A stretch of 64,000 bases of DNA from Planctomycetia bacterium (lineage in GTDB: Bacteria; Planctomycetota; Planctomycetia; Pirellulales; Thermoguttaceae), in NCBI GenBank assembly GCA_030527205.1, contig JAUNBG010000003.1, positions 66,283 to 130,282 on the forward strand, written 5' to 3'. The notes beneath the pieces are model-generated. The model was given only the letters and a program-made list of their open reading frames with translations, had not been told where the DNA came from and did not search any database. Within the stretch, counting starts at the first letter, position 1. Every line of letters starts with the position of its first letter. Positions 56,003-64,000 of this stretch are shown here, piece by piece. The position numbers and the translations under genes were made by a program.

Positions 56003-57244
56003 ATGCCGCTGAATGTTGAGAAAGCTTGGAATTCGATGGATTGCCCGCGACGCGTTGCCGTCTTGGGCGCCAGCGGAAGCATTGGCGGCAATGCCCTTGA
56101 CGTTATTCGTTCGTCCAATGGAAAACTTCTTGCCGATGTTCTTTCGGTTCATTCTGATATTGCCAAACTTGTCGAACTTGCCAAAATTCATCATCCGTCA
56201 ACGGTTGTTATAACAAATGAAAAAGCGGATCGTTCTTTATTGTCCGAGCTTCCAAAATCAACCGAGATTTTATTTGGTCAAGACGGCTTGAACGCGGTTG
56301 TTCGTCGCAATGAAATTGATATTGTTCTTTTGGCCATTGTCGGAGGCGCCGGACTTCGAAGCGCTTGGAACGCTCTGGAAGCAGGAAAAATGGTTGCGCT
56401 GGCGAATAAAGAATCCCTTGTTATGGGCGGTTCGCTGATTATGGAACTTGCTCAAGAAAAGGGCGGACAGATTCTGCCTGTTGACAGCGAACATAGCGCC
56501 ATTTATCAATGTTTGCTTTCTCGTCGTTTTGATTGCAATTCTCCCTTTTCGTCTCATAAACCGCGAACCTGGATCGTTAATGAAGAAGTTGAACGCCTTA
56601 TTTTAACCGCAAGCGGCGGACCTTTTCGAACCTGGTCGCGTTCCGAACTTCGTCGGGCAACCGTTGCCGATGCTCTGACGCATCCAACTTGGAATATGGG
56701 ACGAAAAATAACGATTGATTCCGCAACAATGATGAATAAAGCATTGGAAATCATAGAAGCCCGTTGGCTTTTTAATGTTTCTTCCGATAAAATTCAGGTC
56801 GTTGTTCATCCAGAATCAATTGTTCATTCAATGGTCGAATTTGTTGACGGCGCCATTATCGCTCAATTGAGTCCGCCGGATATGCGATTGCCGATTCAGC
56901 TTGCTCTTTATGACGTTCGGCGTCTTCAAGGAACAACGCGTCGTTTGGATTGGTCGCAAATGACAACGTTCCATTTTATTCCCCCCGATCCCGAACGTTT
57001 TCCCGCCATTTCTCTCGGTTTGGAAGTTGCCAAAGTCGGCGGAACAGCTGGCGTTGTTGTTAATGCGGCCAACGAAGTTGCCGTTGACGCTTTTTTAAAT
57101 GGTCGTTTGTCTTTTGATCGAATAACGACCGCTTGTCAAAAAATATTGGAAAATCATCAATTTGAAATAAAACCAACGCTTGAGCGTCTTTTTCAATTGG
57201 ACGCTTGGGCTCGCAAGGAGACGGAAATATGGATTTCGGATTAG
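56003..57244 (+). CDS. dxr: 1-deoxy-D-xylulose-5-phosphate reductoisomerase
   Basis: Second step of the MEP isoprenoid pathway, NADPH-dependent, 413 residues. NADPH motif GASGSIGG near residue 23, LANKESLVMGG, the metal site PVDSEHSAIYQC (Asp and Glu) and WNMGRKITIDSATMMNKALE are clear. The frame can be extended to a TTG at 55982, but the ATG at 56003 has AGGGA about seven bases upstream, so I chose it. It overlaps the next gene by 16 bases. The product feeds menaquinone and carrier-lipid synthesis. Confidence 0.95.
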   Translation: MPLNVEKAWNSMDCPRRVAVLGASGSIGGNALDVIRSSNGKLLADVLSVHSDIAKLVELAKIHHPSTVVITNEKADRSLLSELPKSTEILFGQDGLNAVVRRNEIDIVLLAIVGGAGLRSAWNALEAGKMVALANKESLVMGGSLIMELAQEKGGQILPVDSEHSAIYQCLLSRRFDCNSPFSSHKPRTWIVNEEVERLILTASGGPFRTWSRSELRRATVADALTHPTWNMGRKITIDSATMMNKALEIIEARWLFNVSSDKIQVVVHPESIVHSMVEFVDGAIIAQLSPPDMRLPIQLALYDVRRLQGTTRRLDWSQMTTFHFIPPDPERFPAISLGLEVAKVGGTAGVVVNAANEVAVDAFLNGRLSFDRITTACQKILENHQFEIKPTLERLFQLDAWARKETEIWISD

Positions 57245-59577
57245 CGCTTTGGGGAACTGTCGAAGATGGTTCGACTTTAATGAACATTTTGACCATTGCC
57301 TGGAGAGTCGCTATTGTTGTTTTGGGAATCAACGCAGTCATTATCGTTCATGAATGGGGGCATTTCATTGTCGCTCGTTTGTGTGGCGTTCGTTGTGATA
57401 AATTTTATATTTGGTTCGATGCCTGGGGCTTTAAATTCTTCCATTTTAAATGGGGCGATACGGAATATGGACTCGGTTGGCTGCCGCTTGGCGGATATGT
57501 CAAAATGCTCGGTCAGGAAGATAATCCCGGCGCTATTCGAGAAGAGATCGAACGCGCGAAATTGAATCAGAATAAATCGGACGAATCCTTGCAAAACTCC
57601 GAATCGACTGCAACGGATATAAACGCAAATGAAGAGTCGTTGACAAAAACGAATGTTGTCGCGTTGGAAGAACTCGAAAAGAGCCTTTATGCTCCAGATA
57701 GTTATCTTTCGAAAAACGTTCTGCAACGAATGGCGATTATTTCTGCTGGCGTTTTTATGAATGTCGTTTTTGCGATTATTTGCGGAATGGGCGCTGGATT
57801 GCTCGGTTATCCAGAAGCAACAAGTTTGTTGGGAGAAATAATGCCCGGCTCGCCTGCCTGGCAAAGCGGTTTGAAAAGCGGCGATAAAATTGTTGAAATC
57901 AATGGAACGCCCATTCATTCGTTTATGGCAATTCAGACCAATCTGCTTGACGGAAATGAAGTCGAAATGAAAGTTTTGAAATCGGGAACTTCTGAGCCCG
58001 TTTCATTTAAAATTCAACCGCAACTCAAAGATGGCGGAATGACTCCGATTATTGGCGTCTTGCCGTCGTCGTCATTAAAATTGGCGGCCGTTAAACGTCC
58101 TTATGAAACAAGTCTTTCTGAGACGGAAAATGAAAAAATTGTCTCAACTTTTTCAGCTTTAGATGGTCAAGACAAACTGAAAAATCAGGACAGAATTTTT
58201 ATAATGAACGACGTTCCTGTTAAAAATTATAAAGATTATGAACGTCTGTCGCTTCAATGGATTGATCAGGATATAGTTTATGAATTTGCAAGCGATTTTC
58301 AGAAAGGGAATCCTAAAAAAATCAAACTCCCGCCGCGAAAAATGAAAGAATGCGGCATTCGTTTGAAAATGGGACCAATAACCGCTGTTCGAAAAGATTC
58401 TGTTGCTCAGAAAGCTGGAATTCTTGCGCAAATTCGCGATTCAGAAGGAAATATTACGCAAAAAGGGGATTTGATTGTTTCCATTAATAATGAACCGATT
58501 TTTGATCCTTTAAAATTTCCTTTTGAAATCATGAAAATGGCGCAGCCAAAATCAGTTTCGAACGCTGATTCCGAACCGGCCGCAGGCAATTCTGGGGAAA
58601 TTGAATCGCTTCAACCGACTTTGACTTCTGCTTCTCAACCCGGAACTTCCGTTGTTTTAACCCTTCTTCGCGACGGCAAACTGGTCGATGTTTCGTTGAT
58701 ATTAGATCAGGATGCTTCTTATGCCGATATGATTCCAAATGAAGGACAACTTGCTTCCGATTATTTGGGAATTGCTTATGAGGTTCTTCCTGTTGTCGAT
58801 GGCATTAATGCGACGGTTCAAGTCGATAAAAATCCTATTGGCGGAACTATTAAAGAACTCGAAATTTTCCTCGAAAAACCGTCCCAGTCCTCTTCCGATA
58901 TTTATCGAAAAAACTATGAAAATGTTATGAGTTTGGGAAAACAGACAGAAAACGGCGTTCGCATTCTTTTTAATGATAAAAATGCGGCTTCCAATATCGT
59001 TTCCTGGTTTGTTCGACAAATCAATCTTTTTCCGAACGGAACTAAATTACAATGGACTGTTGCTCTTCCCAATGAAGAAACAACGGTTCTTCAAACAACG
59101 ATTCAAGAATCCGAAAATATTTATAAAACAGATCGCGGTTTTTATTTTGCTGTCGATACAGAAACAGTTCGAATCAAAGATTTGGGAAAAGCGCTTGTTT
59201 TTGGTTGGGATAAAACGTTGGAATCAATGGGATTGATATTTGTGACATTAAAAAATCTCGGCGGAAACGTTTCTGTTAAGGCCCTTGGAGGACCGGGAAC
59301 CATTATAAGCGTTGCTTATACTTTTGCCGGAACTCAAGACGGCCTTTTTCTCTTTTTCCTTTGTTTGATTGGCGCAAATCTTGCTGTTATCAATTTTCTT
59401 CCGATTCCTGTTTTGGACGGGGGACATATCGTTTTTCTTTTGTATGAGGCAATTTTCCGGCGTCCTCCCAACGAAAATATTCAGGTTGCTTTAAGTTTTA
59501 TTGGGCTTTTCTTAATCCTGGCGCTGATGTTCTGGGTTATTTGGCTTGATATCCTGAGATTTATGGGAATGTTATAA
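57229..59577 (+). CDS. rseP: RIP site-2 metalloprotease RseP, enlarged
   Basis: Membrane zinc protease that cleaves anti-sigma factors within the membrane. From the ATG at 57229 (AAGGAGA upstream; a TTG at 57205 is less likely) it has 782 residues. The zinc motif HEWGH is at 41-45, the distal NFLPIPVLDGGH near the C-terminus, and RMAIISAGVFMNVVFA just after an internal linker. At least two PDZ domains (about 195-260 and 380-480) lie between. The extra 330 residues relative to E. coli RseP are mainly extra periplasmic sequence, as often in planctomycetes. Coupled to dxr. Confidence 0.93.
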   Translation: MDFGLALWGTVEDGSTLMNILTIAWRVAIVVLGINAVIIVHEWGHFIVARLCGVRCDKFYIWFDAWGFKFFHFKWGDTEYGLGWLPLGGYVKMLGQEDNPGAIREEIERAKLNQNKSDESLQNSESTATDINANEESLTKTNVVALEELEKSLYAPDSYLSKNVLQRMAIISAGVFMNVVFAIICGMGAGLLGYPEATSLLGEIMPGSPAWQSGLKSGDKIVEINGTPIHSFMAIQTNLLDGNEVEMKVLKSGTSEPVSFKIQPQLKDGGMTPIIGVLPSSSLKLAAVKRPYETSLSETENEKIVSTFSALDGQDKLKNQDRIFIMNDVPVKNYKDYERLSLQWIDQDIVYEFASDFQKGNPKKIKLPPRKMKECGIRLKMGPITAVRKDSVAQKAGILAQIRDSEGNITQKGDLIVSINNEPIFDPLKFPFEIMKMAQPKSVSNADSEPAAGNSGEIESLQPTLTSASQPGTSVVLTLLRDGKLVDVSLILDQDASYADMIPNEGQLASDYLGIAYEVLPVVDGINATVQVDKNPIGGTIKELEIFLEKPSQSSSDIYRKNYENVMSLGKQTENGVRILFNDKNAASNIVSWFVRQINLFPNGTKLQWTVALPNEETTVLQTTIQESENIYKTDRGFYFAVDTETVRIKDLGKALVFGWDKTLESMGLIFVTLKNLGGNVSVKALGGPGTIISVAYTFAGTQDGLFLFFLCLIGANLAVINFLPIPVLDGGHIVFLLYEAIFRRPPNENIQVALSFIGLFLILALMFWVIWLDILRFMGML

Positions 59578-59639
59578 TAAGAGTCAAGCTGTTAAGTCAA
59601 TTAATAATCAAGATTGTTGCATCAGTAAGCGCAAAAACG

Positions 59640-59677
59640 ACGGGCAAATTACGAAAGGGCAAATCTCTGTTGCCCTT
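59640..59677 (+). promoter_or_regulatory. Leader hairpin with ATTACGAAAGGGC motif, first copy
   Basis: The motif is at 59648-59660. AAGGGCAA (59655-59662) pairs perfectly with TTGCCCTT (59670-59677), and a second hairpin CTTATC/GATAAG overlaps its 3' end, an arrangement that allows alternative folds. About 80 bases upstream of the aminotransferase gene. Confidence 0.4.
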
Positions 59678-59757
59678 ATCGATTTTTGGGATAAGAACCG
59701 ATTTATTAACATTGTAAAAATTGATTATATTTCCATATATTCAATGAATAAAATAAA

Positions 59758-61053
59758 ATGACAGATTTCAAAGAAGACATGAAACCGATCAATATCAATT
59801 TGGAACTCGAAGCTGCAGAACGAGAGAACAATACAACCCAAAATGATGGACCGGACGAAAATTCGCGACCGTTTAAAATTAATGTTTCGGAACGGGTCAA
59901 GCGACTTCCGCCTTATTTATTCGCGGAATTAAATGCGTTAAAATACGCAAAACGCAAGGAAGGGGCAGACGTCATTGACCTTGGAATGGGAAGCCCGTCT
60001 GATCCGCCTCATCATTTGATTATCGAAAAACTGATTGAAGCGTCTCAAAATCCCCGATTGCATGCATACAGCAATGCGAAAGGATTGCCGAATCTTCGTC
60101 GGGAAGTTGCTGCCCGTTATTTGAAATATTACGGAGTTCGACTTGATCCCGACAGCGAAATTATTGTTACAATTGGTTCCAAAGACGCTTTAAATCATAG
60201 CCTTTTGGCTTTGATCAGTCCAGGCGATCTGGCGATTGTTCCCGCTCCCTATTTCCCGGCTCATCTTTATGGCGTTATGCTTGCGTCGGGGGAAACTTTG
60301 GCTTTGGATGCGCGTAATCCGGAAAAACTCATTTCTGATATTGCGGTTGCCTGCGAAACTCATATTCCGCATCCGAAACTTGTTCTCGTTAATTATCCTC
60401 ATAATCCGACAGCGACTGTTGTTGAACGGGATTTTTATGTCGATTTGGTTCGTTTGGCCAAGAAATATGGTTTTATGGTCATAAGCGATTTGGCTTATGC
60501 CGATTTGGCGTTTGACGGTTACAAATCGCCCTGTTTACTTGAAGTTCCTGGCGGCAAAGAGATCGGCATTGAAACGACAACAATGTCAAAAAGCTATAAT
60601 ATGGCTGGCTGGCGAATTGGTTTCTGTTGCGGAAATTCCGAAATGATTCGAGCCTTGGCAACCATCAAAACTTATTATGATTATGGAACTTTTTCTCCTA
60701 TTCAAATAGCGTCAATTGTTGCAATTCGCCAAATGGACGCTATGGTTGAAGCTCAGGCGAAAATTTATGAACATCGACGAAACGTTTTATGTGAAGCAAT
60801 GGAACGAATTGGTTGGGAAGTTGTCAAACCGAAAGCATCAATGTTTGTTTGGCAAAAGATTCCCGAAATCTGGCAGCAAAAAATGAGTACATTTGATTTC
60901 GCAATGAAACTTTTGCGGGAAGCAAACGTCGTTGTCAGTCCAGGCTCAGCTTTTGGTCCGCTTGGAGAAGGTTATATGCGATTGGCTCTGGTTGAAAAGG
61001 ACGATCGACTGCGTCAGGCAATTCGTCAAATCGGACGCATTTTGGAGTATTGA
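59758..61053 (+). CDS. PLP-dependent class I/II aminotransferase
   Basis: Fold-type I aminotransferase, 431 residues. The first 45 residues are a polar extension; the enzyme then begins [44 protein letters not shown] (Asn216), SDLAYADL (Asp244) and [17 protein letters not shown] (PLP-lysine Lys278) are all present. Nearest by motif to alanine/glutamate-pyruvate (AlaC) and LL-diaminopimelate aminotransferases; the reaction cannot be fixed. The gene has no clear ribosome site. A leader motif is described separately. Confidence 0.88.
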   Translation: MTDFKEDMKPININLELEAAERENNTTQNDGPDENSRPFKINVSERVKRLPPYLFAELNALKYAKRKEGADVIDLGMGSPSDPPHHLIIEKLIEASQNPRLHAYSNAKGLPNLRREVAARYLKYYGVRLDPDSEIIVTIGSKDALNHSLLALISPGDLAIVPAPYFPAHLYGVMLASGETLALDARNPEKLISDIAVACETHIPHPKLVLVNYPHNPTATVVERDFYVDLVRLAKKYGFMVISDLAYADLAFDGYKSPCLLEVPGGKEIGIETTTMSKSYNMAGWRIGFCCGNSEMIRALATIKTYYDYGTFSPIQIASIVAIRQMDAMVEAQAKIYEHRRNVLCEAMERIGWEVVKPKASMFVWQKIPEIWQQKMSTFDFAMKLLREANVVVSPGSAFGPLGEGYMRLALVEKDDRLRQAIRQIGRILEY

Positions 61054-61195
61054 ATTGGGATTCCGTTTGACTAACGTTAAATCGTTCTTGTTGAATAAAG
61101 CGACTTTAGCGAATTTAACGAACGATTTCCCTGCATTTGAGTTTATAGACAAGTCTGATATTTGATTGGGAGATGACCCGAATAACAGCGCGAGG

Positions 61196-61240
61196 ATTAT
61201 GAAAGGGCGGAAGCCTTTTAAGCAGAACGGCTTTGCGATT
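61196..61240 (+). promoter_or_regulatory. Leader motif ATTATGAAAGGGC, second copy
   Basis: Motif at 61196-61208, followed by a stem from GCGGAAGCC to GGCTTTGC, about 30-60 bases upstream of the glycerol-1-phosphate dehydrogenase gene. Confidence 0.35.
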
Positions 61241-61269
61241 AAGCAATCAGGACAAAAAAGGTTTTAACT

Positions 61270-62619
61270 ATGGAAAATCGGATTCAGCGGGCTCTTCGAT
61301 ATACTGATAATACTCGAATGGTTGTCATTGAAGATCAAGCTCTTTCGCAAACAGATTCTATTTTTCAATCTTGTTTTGGCGATAAAAAAGCAATCATTAT
61401 TGCTGATCCAACAACATTTCGTCTTGCAGGCCAAACAGTCAATGAAGTTTTGAAATCGAACATTCAAATTCAATGCGAAGAGCCTTTTCTTTTCGATTCT
61501 GCTGAAATTCATGCGGAAATGAAACATATTGAAACGCTGAAAACTGTTTTGGCGAGAACCGATGCGATTCCTGTTGCTGTTGGTTCAGGAACCGTCAACG
61601 ATTTGACGAAATATGCTTCGTCTTTATTTCAACGTCCTTATATGATTGTCGGAACAGCGGCGTCAATGGACGGTTTTACAAGTTTTGGAGCTTCCATTGA
61701 ATATAATTTCTGCAAACAAACATTTAATTGTCCGGCTCCAACTGCGGTTCTGATTGATATGGACGTTATTTGTGACGCGCCGATTGAAATGAACGCTTCG
61801 GGTTATGCCGATCTCATTGCTAAAATTCCAGCTGCTGCCGATTGGATTCTTGCGGATTTGATTGGAACGGAACCGATTGATCCTGTTGCCTGGAATCTCG
61901 TTCAAGGGTCGCTGAAAGATTGGTTGAATTATCCGCAAGGGATTGTTCAACGCGATCGAAAGTCATTGCGCAATTTGATTGAAGGTTTGATTATGAGCGG
62001 TTTGGCTATGCAAAAGGCCAAATCATCCCGAACCGCCTCGGGAGCGGAACATCAATTCAGCCATTTATGGGACAATCAGAATCATCGTTATCAAGGGCGA
62101 ACTCCGTCGCATGGGTTTAAGGTTGGAATTGGAACGATTGCAACTTCGGCATTGTATGAAAAAGTCTTAAAATTTGACTCTTCAGTTTTTCTTTCTGCAA
62201 TTGAAACGCTTCCCCGGCGCTTTCGAAGCTGGGAACAGATAGAACAAAAAATCGACGAATCTTTTAAGGAAACGGGATTAAATTCAACGGTTCGAAAGCA
62301 ATGTCAGTTGAAATTTGTTGATCAAACAGAGATTAAACGTCGACTTCAGTTGTTTTATGATAATTGGGATGAGATTCTTTTGCGTCTTAAAAATCAACTT
62401 CTTGATGCTCAAACGATTCAATCGATGATTTGTCAGAGTTCAGCGCCGTCGCTTCCAGAGGAAATCGGAATTGATCGTCCCCGACTTTTGACGAGTTATT
62501 CGCAAGCTCAACTTTTGCGTTGTCGATATAACGTTCTTGATTGGATGATTGATCTTGGTTTATGGGAAGATTGCGTTGAATCATTATTTAAACCGGGCGG
62601 TTTTTGGTTTGGATCATAA
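61270..62619 (+). CDS. egsA: sn-glycerol-1-phosphate dehydrogenase
   Basis: Iron-containing-ADH-fold enzyme reducing dihydroxyacetone phosphate to sn-glycerol-1-phosphate, the archaeal-type lipid backbone (bacterial AraM/EgsA). Visible features are VAVGSGTVNDLTKYAS, GTAASMDGFTSFGASI, the Asp ligand in MNASGYADLIAKI, GAEHQFSHLWD and PSHGFKVGIGT, which hold the metal-binding residues. The 449-residue length is about 50 longer than B. subtilis AraM, with extra C-terminal sequence. No geranylgeranylglyceryl phosphate synthase is adjacent. Ribosome site AAAGG nearby. Confidence 0.88.
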   Translation: MENRIQRALRYTDNTRMVVIEDQALSQTDSIFQSCFGDKKAIIIADPTTFRLAGQTVNEVLKSNIQIQCEEPFLFDSAEIHAEMKHIETLKTVLARTDAIPVAVGSGTVNDLTKYASSLFQRPYMIVGTAASMDGFTSFGASIEYNFCKQTFNCPAPTAVLIDMDVICDAPIEMNASGYADLIAKIPAAADWILADLIGTEPIDPVAWNLVQGSLKDWLNYPQGIVQRDRKSLRNLIEGLIMSGLAMQKAKSSRTASGAEHQFSHLWDNQNHRYQGRTPSHGFKVGIGTIATSALYEKVLKFDSSVFLSAIETLPRRFRSWEQIEQKIDESFKETGLNSTVRKQCQLKFVDQTEIKRRLQLFYDNWDEILLRLKNQLLDAQTIQSMICQSSAPSLPEEIGIDRPRLLTSYSQAQLLRCRYNVLDWMIDLGLWEDCVESLFKPGGFWFGS

Positions 62620-62943
62620 TCGATAAAATGCCAAATTGAGTTTCAATGATCTTAAATCGGTTAGAATGATTGACGCTAACCAAAAACTTGTTTTCCGATT
62701 TGATCATTGGAACGCCGTTGTCAGGCTTCGGAATTCAGTTGTCTTCGTTTTTCAACAGCTTTTTCCTCAAAATATCCGTCTGGGGGGGCTTGATGAATTT
62801 CATTTTTTTCCGTATTCTTTAAATTGTTGAGATTCGATGTTAATTAAGAAGTTGAATCCAATATTTAATTTTTCAAACCATTTAAATGTTAATTATTGAA
62901 AAAAGAAACATTTAATACTAAAAACTGTTTTGAGGAGAAAAGA

Positions 62944-63114
62944 ATGGGAGCTAAAGTTGATACAAATCTTTGCGTTGGTTGCGGCGAATGCAAATCTGCT
63001 TGTCCTTGTGACGCGATTGAAATCGTTGATAACGTTGCTGTTGTTAACGATGATTGCGCTGGTTGCGGTTGTTGCGAGAGCGCTTGCCCGGCTAACGCTA
63101 TTACAATAGAATAA
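62944..63114 (+). CDS. 2[4Fe-4S] ferredoxin, clostridial type
   Basis: Low-potential electron carrier of 56 residues. Two CxxCxxCxxxCP motifs (Cys10-20 and Cys38-48) each bind a 4Fe-4S cluster, and the extra Cys22 and Cys43 are unusual. The start at ATG 62944 has GAGGAG seven bases upstream; a TTG at 62896 is rejected. It could serve the bifurcating hydrogenase. Confidence 0.95.
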   Translation: MGAKVDTNLCVGCGECKSACPCDAIEIVDNVAVVNDDCAGCGCCESACPANAITIE

Positions 63115-63539
63115 TTTAAGTCAGAATTTCATTGACCGACAAGAATTTTGATGAAAAAGAAATAAGGTTTTCTCAATTAATGATTTTAAAATGAGAATCA
63201 TTGTTTGCGATAAAATTTGATTGATTTATGTTTTTTGTCAATGAATCTTTTTGGTTATAATCAAACCTTTTGATAATCCAGGAATTTTGTATTTTTGTGC
63301 CCGGCAGAGACGGGCGGATTACGAAAGGGCAGAGTCAGCGTTATGCTGCTTTTTCGGTTTGCAATAGAGAACGTCTCAAGGGCATTGTCCATTGGGGCGT
63401 CTTTTTTATGTAACGATCTGTTTGATCTTGTTATTCTTTTCCTTTAATAATTCGAGCGTTTTGTCCTGGATTGCGTCTTAAATATTTTCGAGGTCATAAG
63501 TCGAGCTTAATCTTTTTTTCTTTTTGGGGGGAGCGAATA
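63115..63539. other. 425 bp spacer with third leader motif
   Basis: Contains the third ATTACGAAAGGGC motif and a G-run at about 63526, just before the next start codon. No gene. Confidence 0.5.
63299..63354 (+). promoter_or_regulatory. Leader hairpins with ATTACGAAAGGGC motif, third copy
   Basis: GCCCG (63299-63303) pairs with CGGGC (63311-63315), the motif is at 63318-63330, and CAGC-GTTAT-GCTG with CTTTTT follows, resembling a short terminator. 186 bases before the DUF1232 gene. Confidence 0.4.
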
Positions 63540-64000
63540 ATGAATCATTTTGATTTTAAAAAACAACAACCTGTCATTTTAAATTGGATTCGCTCAAAGG
63601 AAAAGGAAACAAACGACATCGTTTCCAATAAAAATGCCGTTCGATCTCTTATTGATCTGGCGACCAATTGGTTTGAACATTTTAAATTCAAACTTGGGAC
63701 AGAAACGGTTGAATCGTTGACAACCATTTTCCGAATGGTTCATTCCTGGCTCAAAGGCAGTTATACAGATTTATCCCAGCCAACGCTTTTCTATATTGGA
63801 ATTGCCTTGTTATATTGCGTCAGTCCTGTTGACGTTATTCCCGATTGTTTATTGGGAATTGGTCTTTTGGATGATATTTTTGTCGTTGGCTGGGTTATTC
63901 AAAAGATTTCAAAAGAAATAATAAAATTTCGTAATTGGGAGCGAATTCAAAATTCGTCAGAAATATTGCAAATATTGAATTGTTCAGAAATCAATGAGGT
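63540..64000 (+). CDS. DUF1232 (YkvA-like) membrane protein, 3' truncated by window
   Basis: Reading from the ATG at 63540, 153 codons are open to the window edge. The N-terminal 90 residues are polar; the YkvA core then appears as LLYCVSPVDVIPDCLLGIGLLDDIFVV (partly quoted), matching the Y-x-SPxDxIPD...GLLDD signature of DUF1232. The domain normally forms two membrane-associated helices; function unknown. A GGGGGGAG tract seven bases upstream could serve as ribosome site. Confidence 0.8.
   Translation, partial: MNHFDFKKQQPVILNWIRSKEKETNDIVSNKNAVRSLIDLATNWFEHFKFKLGTETVESLTTIFRMVHSWLKGSYTDLSQPTLFYIGIALLYCVSPVDVIPDCLLGIGLLDDIFVVGWVIQKISKEIIKFRNWERIQNSSEILQILNCSEINE

Noticed and set aside
59640-63354. 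c-di-GMP or TPP riboswitch in the leader motif regions
   Set aside because: GGGCAAA and CGAAAGG resemble parts of the GEMM motif, but the GGGACGCAAAGC segment and stem order are absent.

Overview
The window reads as chromosomal DNA of a low-GC (about 40% by eye), anaerobic member of the Planctomycetota. This is an inference. It rests on an oversized SecA (1246 residues, with insertions and a C-terminal zinc motif), a dxr-rseP overlap with a roughly 780-residue RseP, a large MMPL/RND protein, a galE-ruvX overlap, secreted TPR proteins, a secreted alpha-L-rhamnosidase and an acetyl-xylan-esterase-like hydrolase. No 16S rRNA gene is present to settle it. A trimeric [FeFe] hydrogenase, a clostridial-type 2[4Fe-4S] ferredoxin, a Na+-NQR and a menaquinone methyltransferase suggest a fermentative, sodium-motive, possibly gut-associated plant-glycan degrader.

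Layout. 1-5.0 kb: nqrA-B-C-D-E on the minus strand, with nqrF expected just off the left edge. 5.6-10.7 kb: a K+/H+ (or Na+/H+) antiporter convergent with a GH78 rhamnosidase. 11.4-19.7 kb: minus-strand suhB-like, rpiB, tRNA-Leu(UAG), a uvrD/pcrA-like helicase, thiL and an RNase Z-like gene. 20.1-26.5 kb: der, a YdjM-like membrane protein and a secreted TPR protein, separated by long spacers full of short repeats. 26.5-34.4 kb: secA, an McsA-like protein, a secreted alpha/beta hydrolase, galE-ruvX. 34.6-42.7 kb: TauE/SafE permease, ubiE-htrA, a TPR lipoprotein, a YihX-like HAD phosphatase and an acetyl-xylan esterase. 43.1-48.3 kb: hydC-hydB-hydA plus a single-domain response regulator, closed by a terminator. 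49.1-64 kb: MMPL transporter, csrA with a long C-terminal extension, an M24 peptidase, dxr-rseP, an aminotransferase, sn-glycerol-1-phosphate dehydrogenase, ferredoxin and a truncated DUF1232 gene.

How the parts fit. HydABC can link NADH and ferredoxin oxidation to H2 production, the small ferredoxin is a plausible carrier, and Nqr couples NADH oxidation by quinone to Na+ export. UbiE supplies menaquinone, and the antiporter and MMPL protein would act at the membrane. The rhamnosidase and esterase would release and deacetylate plant sugars.

The most unusual content lies between the genes. There is a family of eight 105-110 bp elements (plus one remnant) with terminal inverted repeats, a palindromic core and, in several copies, 5-6 bp flanking direct repeats. 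I read it as an undescribed MITE-like element that could also fold into a branched RNA. A second repeat of 250-290 bp occurs twice. A short motif (ATTAYGAAAGGGC) sits in the leader of three nearby plus-strand genes. An intrinsic-terminator-like hairpin lies in the leader of the RNase Z gene.
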